Positions 43,101-50,747 of a stretch of DNA of 64,000 nucleotides are shown here, piece by piece. The stretch's first letter is position 1. The number at the start of each line of letters is the position of its first letter. A program made the position numbers and the translations under genes. The DNA is from Roseiarcus sp037446355 (GTDB lineage: Bacteria; Pseudomonadota; Alphaproteobacteria; Rhizobiales; Beijerinckiaceae): positions 1 through 64,000 of the forward strand of contig JBBIIT010000001.1 in NCBI GenBank assembly GCA_037446355.1, read 5' to 3'. The notes beneath the pieces are model-generated. The model did not search any database, was not told the DNA's origin, and saw only the letters and a program-made list of their open reading frames with translations.

Positions 43101-43386
43101 AGGCCTTAGCGCGCGCGATGCGATAACGCAGGCCTGTCTCATGCGCTTTCGTCCGATCATGATGACGACCGCCGCGGCGCTGTTCGGCGCCCTTCCGCTC
43201 GCCTTCGGTACGGGCGAGGGATCGGAATTGCGTCATCCGCTGGGGATAACGATCGTTGGCGGATTGCTGTTCTCGCAAGCGTTGACGCTTTATACGACGC
43301 CGGTGATTTTTTTGTATCTCGATCGTTTTGGAAAATGGCTGGGGCGCCTTTGGGCTCGCTTTTATCTTCGACAGGCGCCGGCGTGA
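40111..43386 (+). CDS. mdtC: RND multidrug efflux transporter, MdtC-like, with a low-complexity insertion
   Basis: A 1091-residue partner pump. It starts with GTG overlapping the mdtB stop (GTGA). The order of motifs equals MdtB: FIRRPVATTLLTIG, STGFVVDDAIVVLENI, GIVKKNAIMMIDFALQ. It is about 55 residues longer because of an Ala/Ser/Thr/Asn-rich stretch at about residues 773-840 (DNA 42430-42625), located in the second periplasmic loop. The rest aligns without gaps in reading. Drug specificity is unknown; MdtBC pumps export bile salts, novobiocin and metals-related compounds in other bacteria. Confidence 0.94.
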   Translation: MNNRLSEVFIRRPVATTLLTIGIAFAGLLAFGRLPVSPLPQIDFATVSVSANMPGASPDNMATSVAAPLERHLGQIADVTEMTSQSSLGNSHVTLQFDLNRDIDGAARDVEAAINAARADLPSNLRQNPTYHKVNPADAPIMVLALTSTTRPPGELYDIASNVLQQRLSQLDGIGEVDVSGSALPGVRVELNPTALFQYGVGLEDVRAALASANANSPKGAIEDSDFHYQIYANDQAGKAAQFRDLVVAYRNGAAVKLRDVGEVVDSVEDLRNAGLANGKPAVGIVLSRQPGANIINAVDGVKAELPRLIASLPGDVELKVVVDRSITIRGSLRDTEKTLITSVALVIIVVFVFLRNVRAALIPSVAVPVSIIGSFAAMYLLGFSLNNLSLMALTISTGFVVDDAIVVLENITRRIEAGEARLRAAILGASEVGFTVISISLSLVAVFLPLLLMGGLVGRLFREFTVTLSMAVLISLIVSLTTTPMMCAYVLPREAAPRHGWLYNVTEAGFDATLAFYRRTLRAALRRPLLIMLTLLATIGLNVWLFTHISYSLFPVQDTGLMIGSIQGDQSISFQAMKEKLKELQTIVQNDPAVATVVGVTGGRQTNSGFVYISLKPFAERKITADGVVARLRGKLANVAGARLFLIAVSDLRTGGRQSNATYQYTLLSDDTQLLYQWAPKLTAAMTQSDALKDVNSDQQQGGLEADVTIDRSTAMRLGLTLSAIDNTLYDAFGQRQVSTIYNALNQYHVVMEVAPRYWQDPATLRQIWVSQSGANATGTQTTNANAATFSVSRTPATSAATIAADSARNFATNSLAASGHSSASSGAAISSAKEIMIPLAALATFSTGRTPLSVNHQGPFAAATISFNLAEGKAISDAKAAIEEAERSIGMPASVRGAFAGTAATSQQAQSGQLLLIGAALLAVYLVLGILYESYIHPITIISTLPSASVGALIALKLFNTEFTVIAFIGIILLIGIVKKNAIMMIDFALQAEREGLSARDAITQACLMRFRPIMMTTAAALFGALPLAFGTGEGSELRHPLGITIVGGLLFSQALTLYTTPVIFLYLDRFGKWLGRLWARFYLRQAPA

Positions 43387-44813
43387 GCAAGGGCGGCGCG
43401 GCGCCGCGTGGCGCGGGATTGCGAGGGCTGGCGCTTGTGGCGACCGCGCTGTCGCTCGCCGGCTGTGCAGAGGTTGGGCCCGACTATCAGAAGCCCGCCG
43501 CCATCGTTCCCGCGCAGTATAAGGAGTTCAAAGGCTGGAAGCCCGCGTCGCCACGCGACGACTTTGCTCGAGGCGAATGGTGGAAGGCGTTCGGCGACCG
43601 CGAACTCGACCGGCTGGAGGCGCCCGTCGCGGTCTCCAACCAGACGCTCAAGGCGGACGAAGCCAATTACCGCCAAGCGATCGCGCTGATCGCCGAAGCG
43701 CGCGCCGGGCTGTTTCCAACTTTGAACTTCAATCCCGCGCTCACCCGCTCGTCGCCGGGAACCGACTTTCTCAACGCTCAGGCGAGCGCGGCCTGGACGC
43801 TCGATGTCTGGGGCCAGGTGCGCCGCACGATCGAGCAGCAGGGCGCGGCGGCCGAAGTCAGCGCCGCTAATCTCGCGAACGCGACGCTCTCGATGCAAGC
43901 GGCGCTGGCGCTGGCCTATGTGCAGGTGCGTCAAGCGGATTCTCTGCACGATCTTCTTAACGACACGGTCGCGCAATATCAGCGCTCGCTGGACATCACG
44001 CAAAATCAGTACGACGCCGGCACCGCGGCCAAGTCCGACGTCATCACCGCGCGGGCGCTGCTGTTGCAGGCGCGCGCGCAGCTCGTTAATGCCGGCGTCG
44101 CGCGCGCCCAGAACGAACACGCGATCGCGGTGCTGACCGGCCGGCCGCCCTCGGCAGTCGCGATCGCTCACGCTCGCTTACCCGATTTCCTGCCCGCGAT
44201 CCCGGTGCGCGTACCCTCGACGCTGCTCGAGCGTCGACCTGACATCGCTTCGGCCGAACGCGCGATGGCGGAACAGAATGCCGCCATCGGCGTCGCCATC
44301 GCCGGGTATTATCCCAATTTCGCGCTTTCCGGCGCGTTCGGCTATTCCGGCGATCCGTTTATCCGCCAGATCGCAGGCGCCAATCCGGTCTGGTCCTACG
44401 GCCTGTCAATCGCCCAACCGCTGTTCAATGGCGGATTGACCGACGCCCAAGTGGCCGCGGCGCGCGCAAACTACGACGCTAGCGTCGCGAGCTATCGCCA
44501 AACCGTGCTGACCGCCTTCCAGCAAGTTGAAGACAATCTCGCCGCGATCCGCATTCTTGGCGAGGAATTGAAAATTCAGACGCAAGCCGTAAGCTCCGCC
44601 GAGCAGGCCGTGCAGATCGCCCTCAACGAGTACCGCGCGGGCACGCAGAATTTCACCACGGTCGTGACCGCGGAGGCCACGGCTCTGGCTGACGAGCAAT
44701 CCTTGTTGACCACGCGCGCGCAGCGCATGACCGCCGCCGTCAACCTGATCGTGGCGCTCGGGGGAGGCTGGCGCGAGGAGACGCTGGCGAAGATCGTCTT
44801 GCCGACGCCTTAG
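43383..44813 (+). CDS. Outer-membrane efflux lipoprotein, NodT/OprM family
   Basis: A 476-residue outer-membrane factor. The GTG at 43383 overlaps the mdtC stop (GTGA) and gives a lipoprotein signal with the lipobox LSLAGC. An ATG at 43335 is a longer alternative. The mature part starts AEVGPDYQKP and carries two OEP repeats, with PLFNGGLTDAQVAAARANYDAS and a C-terminal TFxQVEDNLAA-like block. It forms the exit duct for the MdtABC pump. Its stop overlaps the convergent NTPase gene (TTAG). Confidence 0.94.
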   Translation: MSKGGAAPRGAGLRGLALVATALSLAGCAEVGPDYQKPAAIVPAQYKEFKGWKPASPRDDFARGEWWKAFGDRELDRLEAPVAVSNQTLKADEANYRQAIALIAEARAGLFPTLNFNPALTRSSPGTDFLNAQASAAWTLDVWGQVRRTIEQQGAAAEVSAANLANATLSMQAALALAYVQVRQADSLHDLLNDTVAQYQRSLDITQNQYDAGTAAKSDVITARALLLQARAQLVNAGVARAQNEHAIAVLTGRPPSAVAIAHARLPDFLPAIPVRVPSTLLERRPDIASAERAMAEQNAAIGVAIAGYYPNFALSGAFGYSGDPFIRQIAGANPVWSYGLSIAQPLFNGGLTDAQVAAARANYDASVASYRQTVLTAFQQVEDNLAAIRILGEELKIQTQAVSSAEQAVQIALNEYRAGTQNFTTVVTAEATALADEQSLLTTRAQRMTAAVNLIVALGGGWREETLAKIVLPTP

Positions 44814-46807
44814 GCCGGCAAATCGCTCGGCGCGTATCGCCGCGCGGCGCGCCAGGCGGCCCGCGCCTCGCCGCTCTTGACCCGCGCTCCGTGCGCCGCC
44901 CGCGCGACCCGCGCCGCTTCGATCAGCCTGGCCGGACCGACCGGATCCTCGAAGGCTTCCCCTTCCGCGAACATCGCCGCCCGCAGCGCCGGCGCGAGTT
45001 CCGCATCGTCGCTCGTCAGAGCCGCCAGCGCGAGCGCGACGATCGGGCGCGGCGCCTTGGCGAACCGCGTCAGTCGATAAGCGTTGTGCAGCCGCTTGAT
45101 CGCCTGCGGGCCGCCCGATGTCAGCGGCGCGAGAGCGCAAAGCAGCGCGGTTTCGGCCGGCGAAAGCGGCTCGCAGACCGAGGCGTCGCCGGCGTCAAAT
45201 ACAAACTCGGCCGCCGGCGGCAAGCCACTCGAAAGCACACGTGCGGCCAGTCTTTGCATGTCGTGCGAGGCGAGCGCCGCGACGTCGAGGCAGATCTGGA
45301 AATGACGGCGCGTCCAGACGCCGAGCGACTCGCCGCGATCGGTCAAAGCGGAGGGATCGCAGGCGATCAAGCCGACGCCGCCGGGGCCGATGAGCGCGCC
45401 CGCAGTTTCGATGAGCCGCAGCGCCTCGGCGCGCGGCAGGGTCTCCAGATTGTCGATGGCTAGAATCAGGCGTTGGGGCGCCGGAACCCGCGCGTCGGCG
45501 GCGCTCATGACCCGGCCGAGTTCGGCGAAGAACCGGCGCGCGCCCCAACTGGGAACATCGCAGGCCTTGAGGAACCCCGGGCTGGGCGCACGGGTCAAGT
45601 GTGCGCCGGGGCCCGCGCGCTTGGCGAGAGTCTCGGCTCGCGCACCCGCCGCTTCGACCTCGCCGCTGAGGAGGGCGACGCGGCGCTCCAACCGCGCCGA
45701 CTTCGCGTCCAGTTCGCGGCGACGATCGCGCAGGTCGGCGTTAAGCAGGCGGAGTCCGCGAGAGAGCAGCGTCGAGAATCCGACCGCGCGCCAGACATTG
45801 ATGAACAACGCGGCGAGCCCGACGACGATTAGCCCTTCGATCGTCCGCTCCAGCCAGTCCGCATGAGCGATGATCCAGTCGGCCGCCGGCGCAAAGCCTT
45901 CGCCAAGATTGCGTAGCGCGGCATCGGAGTTCAACGAGCGCGCGCGATCGATCGCAAAGGCGAGAACGAAGGCGGTAACGGCGATGGCGAGCCAGCGCAA
46001 CTGGCCGCGATACGCCCACATCGCGCGCAATACGAGGACGAAGCGCGATCCCGCGCCCAAGCTCGACAAGTCGCGCACGAGATCGCGATAGTTCCGGCCG
46101 GAGTCGCCGTCCGCGAGGCCGAACCGGCGCAGCCGCGCGTCGATGGTCGCACGCCGCGCGCGCGCAAACATGTCGATGCGCGAGCCGGGGGTTTCGTAAA
46201 GCAGCGCCTCGGTCAGGCGCGCGCGCTTCGATTCGACTTCGTCACGCGCCGCGCGCTCGGCTTCGAGTCGCTTGGCGCTGTCCTCATGGCGCTCCGCGGC
46301 CGCCTGCGCGGCGCGGCGCGGGTCGGTCGCGGCGTGCGCAGATTCGTCGGCAAGATCAGTGTAGTTCCCGCCCTCGCCATCGCGTTCGAGGGCCAGAAAC
46401 GCCGCCGACGCCAATGCGCTGGCGGGGTCGCCGGAAAGGCCGGCCGCGTCGAGCCGGGCGATAACGATTTGCGAATGGAATGGGCTCGTCGGCGACTTCG
46501 TCGCGGCTCCCGCCAGGTTTTCGATCGTCGCCACGAGCCGGTCGAGCGCGAAACTCTTGCCGGCGCCGCGCGGCCCGACGACGCCGACTACAAACGGCGT
46601 TTGGGCTTCACGCGCCAGGCAGATTTGGGCGATCGGCCCTGCGGCCTCGCCGGCGCCCAGAAGATCGACGGGCGTGATCGCGTCAGCATAAAGCGGGGGC
46701 TCGCGCGCGACAGGCGGGCTTGGGGGCGTCGGCGGGGCGATCGGCGCACCCGTCGCGGATTCGCGAACGGCCAGGTCGACTTGCAGATCCATCGGCGGAG
46801 CCTCCAA
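44810..46807 (-). CDS. Membrane-associated KAP-type P-loop NTPase
   Basis: A 665-residue protein resembling KAP NTPases. Walker A is VGPRGAGKSFALD (about residue 77); Walker B is LILAIDNLE (about 447). Between the two are two membrane segments (about 273-292 and 319-338), flanked by Ala/Glu/Arg-rich coiled coils. This insertion of helices between Walker A and B is the hallmark of the KAP family. The Pro-rich N-terminus (20-40) is variable. A second Met at position 6 is an alternative start. No function is known; some KAP NTPases belong to defence or membrane-organisation systems, but no partner gene is beside it here. Confidence 0.78.
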   Translation of the reverse strand: MEAPPMDLQVDLAVRESATGAPIAPPTPPSPPVAREPPLYADAITPVDLLGAGEAAGPIAQICLAREAQTPFVVGVVGPRGAGKSFALDRLVATIENLAGAATKSPTSPFHSQIVIARLDAAGLSGDPASALASAAFLALERDGEGGNYTDLADESAHAATDPRRAAQAAAERHEDSAKRLEAERAARDEVESKRARLTEALLYETPGSRIDMFARARRATIDARLRRFGLADGDSGRNYRDLVRDLSSLGAGSRFVLVLRAMWAYRGQLRWLAIAVTAFVLAFAIDRARSLNSDAALRNLGEGFAPAADWIIAHADWLERTIEGLIVVGLAALFINVWRAVGFSTLLSRGLRLLNADLRDRRRELDAKSARLERRVALLSGEVEAAGARAETLAKRAGPGAHLTRAPSPGFLKACDVPSWGARRFFAELGRVMSAADARVPAPQRLILAIDNLETLPRAEALRLIETAGALIGPGGVGLIACDPSALTDRGESLGVWTRRHFQICLDVAALASHDMQRLAARVLSSGLPPAAEFVFDAGDASVCEPLSPAETALLCALAPLTSGGPQAIKRLHNAYRLTRFAKAPRPIVALALAALTSDDAELAPALRAAMFAEGEAFEDPVGPARLIEAARVARAAHGARVKSGEARAAWRAARRYAPSDLPA

Positions 46808-46953
46808 TTCGAACCGCGCAGCGGCATGGGTTTGGCGACCGGCGCGGCGCGCGTCAAGCGCAAAGCGCCTTTCGCGGGGCGGTCACGGCGAGCGCATGGC
46901 GCTCGGGAATGAACTTGCATCGCGGACGCGCTTGCGGCAAAAGGAGCGCCGCT

Positions 46954-47029
46954 AGGAGTGTAGCTCAATTGGTAGAGCACCGGTCTCCAAAACCGGGGGT
47001 TGGGGGTTCGAGTCCCTCCTCTCCTGCCA
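46954..47029 (+). tRNA. tRNA-Trp (anticodon CCA)
   Basis: A 76-nt cloverleaf with encoded CCA end. The anticodon arm CCGGT-CTCCAAA-ACCGG presents CCA. The D arm GCTCAATTGGTAGAGC and T arm GGGGG-TTCGAGT-CCCTC are intact. The acceptor stem AGGAGTG/CTCTCCT has one T-T mismatch at pair 6-67. In many alphaproteobacteria tRNA-Trp precedes secE-nusG; that is not so here. Confidence 0.96.
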
Positions 47030-47304
47030 GCGGCCGCTAACCCGAACGGCCGGCTCGCGACGCCGCCCCCTGAAAAATCATTTAATAGCGTTGGCGGACG
47101 CCCGCATCTTATAATGGTTTAGCGACGCCCGTTTAGCGCGGGTGATGATGTCATTGGGAAAATTTCTGGGCTATTCCGCACCGGTTGCGGTTATCCGCAT
47201 AACGCCCGTGCTTGACGACGAACGCTTTGCTAGCTTGAGGTCGGACAGCGTTTTGCGCTTGGATCGGCCCAAGGGTTTCCATCCGGTCTTGGAGAGAAAC
47301 AGCC

Positions 47305-47562
47305 ATGAGCGCTTTCATGAAGTTGACAGTTTTGGTCGCTGCGCTGGCGGCGGCGTCGTTGGCCGCCGTCGCGCTGGCGCAGGCGGCAATGGGTCTGCCA
47401 CGGCTCGAATGCGCCGCCGGCTATCGCCTCGGGCCCCACGGCAATTGCCAACCCGACAGCGCGTCAGTTTCCTCGATATGCCAGCCCGGCTTCCATTACC
47501 AAGTCTGGCCGAGCGGCGACGGATACCGTTGCGAACTCGATTATTACACCGGCGCCTACTAA
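47305..47562 (+). CDS. Small secreted cysteine-containing protein of unknown function
   Basis: An 85-residue protein. A GGAGAG lies about 9 nt before the ATG. Residues 1-27 form a clear signal peptide (MKLTVLVAALAAASLAAVALAQA). The mature part has four cysteines (ECAAGY, GNCQP, SICQPG, YRCEL) and many Gly, Tyr and Pro residues, consistent with two disulfides in a small exported protein. I do not recognise a family with certainty. It stands alone between tRNA-Trp and the ABC-F gene; 275 nt of apparently non-coding DNA precede it. Confidence 0.72.
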   Translation: MSAFMKLTVLVAALAAASLAAVALAQAAMGLPRLECAAGYRLGPHGNCQPDSASVSSICQPGFHYQVWPSGDGYRCELDYYTGAY

Positions 47563-47609
47563 CTCGTCGGCTTCGCCAAACGGAACTGCTTGTCGCCGCG
47601 GGGCGCGGG

Positions 47610-49232
47610 TCACGCGTGCAGGCCCGGCGCTTCGTGGCCGGTTCTGGTTACATATTCGGTGTATCCGCCCTGAAAAATATGAATGCCGTCGGGCGTCAGC
47701 TCGAGCACGCGGTTGGAGAGCGCGGCGAGGAAGTGTCGGTCGTGGCTGACGAACAGCATCGCGCCTTCGTATTCGGCCAAGGCCCTGATCAGCATCTCCT
47801 TGGTCATCAGATCCAGATGGTTGGTCGGTTCGTCGAGCACCAGGAAATTCGGCGGGTCATAAAGCATTTTGGCCATCACGAGCCGCGCCTTCTCGCCGCC
47901 CGATAGCACGCGGCATTTTTTTTCGACGTCGTCGCCCGAAAAGCCGAAGCAGCCCGCGAGCGAGCGCAAAGAGCCCTGACCCGCCTGCGGAAATGAATCC
48001 TCGAGCGACTGAAACACGGTGCGCTCGCCGTCGAGCAGGTCCATCGCGTGCTGGGCGAAATAGCCCATTTTGACGCTGGCGCCGATCGCGACCTCGCCCG
48101 CATCCGGTTCGGCGGCGGCGGCGACCAGCTTCAGCAGCGTCGATTTGCCCGCGCCGTTGACGCCGAGCACGCACCATCGCTCCTTCCGCCGCACCTGGAA
48201 ATCGAGCTTCTCGTAAATGGCGCGGCTACCGTAACGTTTGTCGACGCTTCGCAGACTCGCTACGTCCTCGCCCGAGCGCGGCGCCGGCGGGAATTCGAAC
48301 AGGACCGTCTGACGGCGACGCGGCGGTTCGACCCGCTCGATCTTGTCGAGCTTCTTCACGCGGCTCTGCACCTGCGCGGCGTGCGAGGCGCGCGCCTTGA
48401 AGCGCTCGATGAACCTGATCTCCTTGGCCAGCATCGCCTGCTGGCGCTCGAATTGCGCCTGCTGCTGTTTTTCGTTCTGCGCGCGCTGAGCCTCGTAAAA
48501 TTCGTAATCGCCGGAAAAGGCGTTGAGCGAGCCGCCGTCGATCTCAACGATCTTGTTGACGATGCGGTTCATGAACTCGCGGTCGTGCGAGGTCATCAGC
48601 AGCCCGCCCTCGTAGGCCTTGAGGAATTGCTCCAGCCAGATCAGGCTTTCGAGATCGAGATGGTTGCTCGGCTCGTCGAGAAGCATCGCGTCCGGCTTCA
48701 TCAAGAGAATGCGCGCCAAAGCGACCCGCATCTTCCAGCCGCCCGACAATCGACCGACGTCGCCGTCCATCATTTCCGGAGTGAAGTTGAGACCGGCCAG
48801 CACCTCGCGCGCCCGCCCATCGAGCGCGTAGCCGTCGAGTTCCTCGAAGCGATGCTGCGCCTCGCCGTAACGCTCGATGATCGCGTCCATTTCTTCGGCG
48901 CGCTCGGGATCGGCCATCGCGGCTTCGAGTTCGGCCATTTCGGCGGCGACGGCGCTGACCGGGCCGGCGCCGTCCATCACCTCGGCGACCGCGCTTCGCC
49001 CGCCCATTTCGCCGACATCCTGGCTGAAATAGCCGATGACGACGCCGCGATCGATCGAGACCTGGCCCTCGTCCGGCGCCTCCTGACCGGCGATCATGCG
49101 AAACAGCGTCGTCTTGCCCGCGCCATTAGGGCCGACGAGGCCGATTTTCTCGCCCTTCTGCAACGACGCGGAGGCTTCGATGAAGAGGAGATGCTGTCCG
49201 TTCTGCTTGGAAATGTTTTCGAGACGAATCAT
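47610..49232 (-). CDS. ABC-F family ATPase (YbiT/Uup-like)
   Basis: A 540-residue protein with two ABC ATPase domains and no membrane segment. Domain 1 has GLVGPNGAGKTT and LSGGWKMRVALARIL; domain 2 has GVNGAGKSTL and LSGGEKARLVMAKML. Both Walker B/D-loops end DEPSNHLD or DEPTNHLD. The charged linker (about 240-300) is the P-site tRNA interaction motif region of translation-associated ABC-F proteins. ATG 49232 begins MIRLENISKQNGQ; an upstream in-frame start adds a long unconserved leader. It probably acts on ribosomes. Confidence 0.92.
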   Translation of the reverse strand: MIRLENISKQNGQHLLFIEASASLQKGEKIGLVGPNGAGKTTLFRMIAGQEAPDEGQVSIDRGVVIGYFSQDVGEMGGRSAVAEVMDGAGPVSAVAAEMAELEAAMADPERAEEMDAIIERYGEAQHRFEELDGYALDGRAREVLAGLNFTPEMMDGDVGRLSGGWKMRVALARILLMKPDAMLLDEPSNHLDLESLIWLEQFLKAYEGGLLMTSHDREFMNRIVNKIVEIDGGSLNAFSGDYEFYEAQRAQNEKQQQAQFERQQAMLAKEIRFIERFKARASHAAQVQSRVKKLDKIERVEPPRRRQTVLFEFPPAPRSGEDVASLRSVDKRYGSRAIYEKLDFQVRRKERWCVLGVNGAGKSTLLKLVAAAAEPDAGEVAIGASVKMGYFAQHAMDLLDGERTVFQSLEDSFPQAGQGSLRSLAGCFGFSGDDVEKKCRVLSGGEKARLVMAKMLYDPPNFLVLDEPTNHLDLMTKEMLIRALAEYEGAMLFVSHDRHFLAALSNRVLELTPDGIHIFQGGYTEYVTRTGHEAPGLHA

Positions 49233-49380
49233 GCGCAGGGGGATTCCAGATTTTTCGGGTCGGCTTATGGCACGGCGCGCGACGCGCGGGGAGGCTTGAC
49301 GCCGTGAATTGACGGGGCCGGCGGGGTGACAGCGTCGCTGCGACCGCTTAAGAGCGCGTCGCAGGAGGGCGTCCGCGCGC

Positions 49381-50022
49381 ATGATCATCGCCATCGACGG
49401 ACCCGCCGCCTCGGGCAAGGGCACCCTCGCCCGGCGACTGGCGGCTCATTATGGATTGCCGCATCTCGACACCGGGCTGCTCTACCGCGCGACCGCCGCA
49501 AGCTTGATGCAGGGGGATCGCGATCTTTCCGACGTCGGGGCCGCGGTGGCCGCCGCTCGCACCCTCGGCCTTACGGATTTTGACGAAGACCGGCTGCGCG
49601 GGCGCGAAATGGGCGAGGCCGCTTCGATCGTCGCGGCGATCCCGCAGGTGCGCGCAGCGTTGACGCAGGTTCAGCGCGACTTCGCGGCGCGGCCGGGCGG
49701 CGCGGTGCTCGACGGGCGCGACATCGGCACCGTAATTTGCCCGAGCGCGGACGTTAAGATTTTCGTCACCGCCAGCGCCGCGACGCGGGCGCAACGTCGT
49801 GCGCTCGAACTCGCAGCGCGTGGGGAGAAAGTCGATTATCCCGGCATTCTCGCAGAAATCGTCAAGCGCGACGCCCGCGACGCCGAGCGCAGCGACGCCC
49901 CGATGCGCGCCGCTTCGGACGCCATGCTCCTCGACACCTCGCAACTCGGCGTCGAAGCGGCTTTCGAGGCGGCGATTGACTTGATCGAGGCGCGGCGGGG
50001 GCCACCGGCGCCCGCGACTTAA
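49381..50022 (+). CDS. cmk: Cytidylate kinase
   Basis: A 213-residue (d)CMP kinase. It begins MIIAIDGPAASGKGTLARRLA with the P-loop, then HLDTGLLYRATA and LDGRDIGTVICP, which bind CMP. DAPMRAASDAMLLDTS near the C-terminus completes the family pattern. It phosphorylates CMP and dCMP for nucleic-acid synthesis. Its usual neighbour rpsA is not present. The stop overlaps the convergent merR-like gene by 4 nt. Confidence 0.95.
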   Translation: MIIAIDGPAASGKGTLARRLAAHYGLPHLDTGLLYRATAASLMQGDRDLSDVGAAVAAARTLGLTDFDEDRLRGREMGEAASIVAAIPQVRAALTQVQRDFAARPGGAVLDGRDIGTVICPSADVKIFVTASAATRAQRRALELAARGEKVDYPGILAEIVKRDARDAERSDAPMRAASDAMLLDTSQLGVEAAFEAAIDLIEARRGPPAPAT

Positions 50023-50495
50023 ACCGCGTGGGAGAATCGTGTTTCCGAACCGCCGGACGCGCGGGCCAGGCGCTCGTGGGTCGCCCGAAGACGCGCTATG
50101 GCCTCCTCGATTTCGCGGCGTTGGCGTTCGAGATGGTCGATTTGCGTGGCGATCTGGGCGGGTTGCAGCTTGTCTTCGAATTCGTCGCCGGCGCTCTCCT
50201 GCGCCCCGACGAGTTCCGCAATCTCGACTAACGTGAAGCCCAGCCGCTTGCCTTTTACGATCATCCGCATACGCAGCCGGTCGGCGGCGCTATAGAGGCG
50301 CATCGTGCCTTCGCGGCGGGGCCGGAGCATCCGGCGATCTTCATAAAATCGCAAGGTGCGGAGGCTAACCCCGAATTCCGCGGCCATTTCGCCAATTGTC
50401 AATTCGTGGCCGGTATCCCCGAACGCGGCGTCCGCGCAATCGCTCGCGCCCGCCGCCGGATCGATTGCATTCCCCAAAGTCGTCGTTGCCTTCAT
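50019..50495 (-). CDS. MerR-family transcriptional regulator
   Basis: A 158-residue regulator from ATG 50495 (MKATTTLGNA). The DNA-binding domain (about 35-100) shows LTIGEMAAEFGVSLRTLRFYEDRRMLRPRREG, in sections, and RLYSAADRLRMRMIVKGKRLGFTL. A coiled coil follows (about 110-145), ending without the metal-binding Cys pairs of MerR itself. This is the type used for acyl-CoA/branched-chain catabolism (LiuR-like) or stress control. Upstream inverted repeats (50557-50593) could be its operator. Confidence 0.86.
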   Translation of the reverse strand: MKATTTLGNAIDPAAGASDCADAAFGDTGHELTIGEMAAEFGVSLRTLRFYEDRRMLRPRREGTMRLYSAADRLRMRMIVKGKRLGFTLVEIAELVGAQESAGDEFEDKLQPAQIATQIDHLERQRREIEEAIARLRATHERLARASGGSETRFSHAV

Positions 50496-50556
50496 GATCC
50501 GGCCCCTCGCCCTGTCCGCAGCGTCGTCGAGGCCGCTGCTTCCTTGATTCGAATAG

Positions 50557-50593
50557 TTACGCGAGTTTTCTTCGTAATGCAACTTACGCGAGT
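50557..50593. promoter_or_regulatory. TTACGCGAGT repeat and TTACG/CGTAA dyads, candidate MerR operator
   Basis: TTACGCGAGT occurs twice (50557-50566 and 50584-50593). Between them lies CGTAA, so two inverted repeats are formed: TTACG-N11-CGTAA and CGTAA-N6-TTACG. The block sits in the intergenic region between the divergent merR-like and podJ-like genes, 62 nt before the merR-like ATG. Such dyads suit a dimeric regulator and may control both genes. Confidence 0.45.
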
Positions 50594-50747
50594 ATTTCTC
50601 CGCAACGGCAGCTTTGGCGAGCGCTCCTCCTGCTCCATTTTGGGTCGATCTTAACGGTTTGTTCACCACGACCGTCGAAACATCACGAAGTCGCCCTGAT
50701 CAGCCGGGGGCTGACGAATCGGGGCAACGTCGGCGACGGTCATAACG

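Noticed and set aside
46800..47300. Integrated element at tRNA-Trp
   Set aside because: No integrase, no repeat of the tRNA 3' end, and no change in base composition on either side.
47142..47304. Short plus-strand frame before the small secreted protein
   Set aside because: It runs on in a different frame through the secreted-protein gene and the antisense of the ABC-F gene; no start signal or family features.
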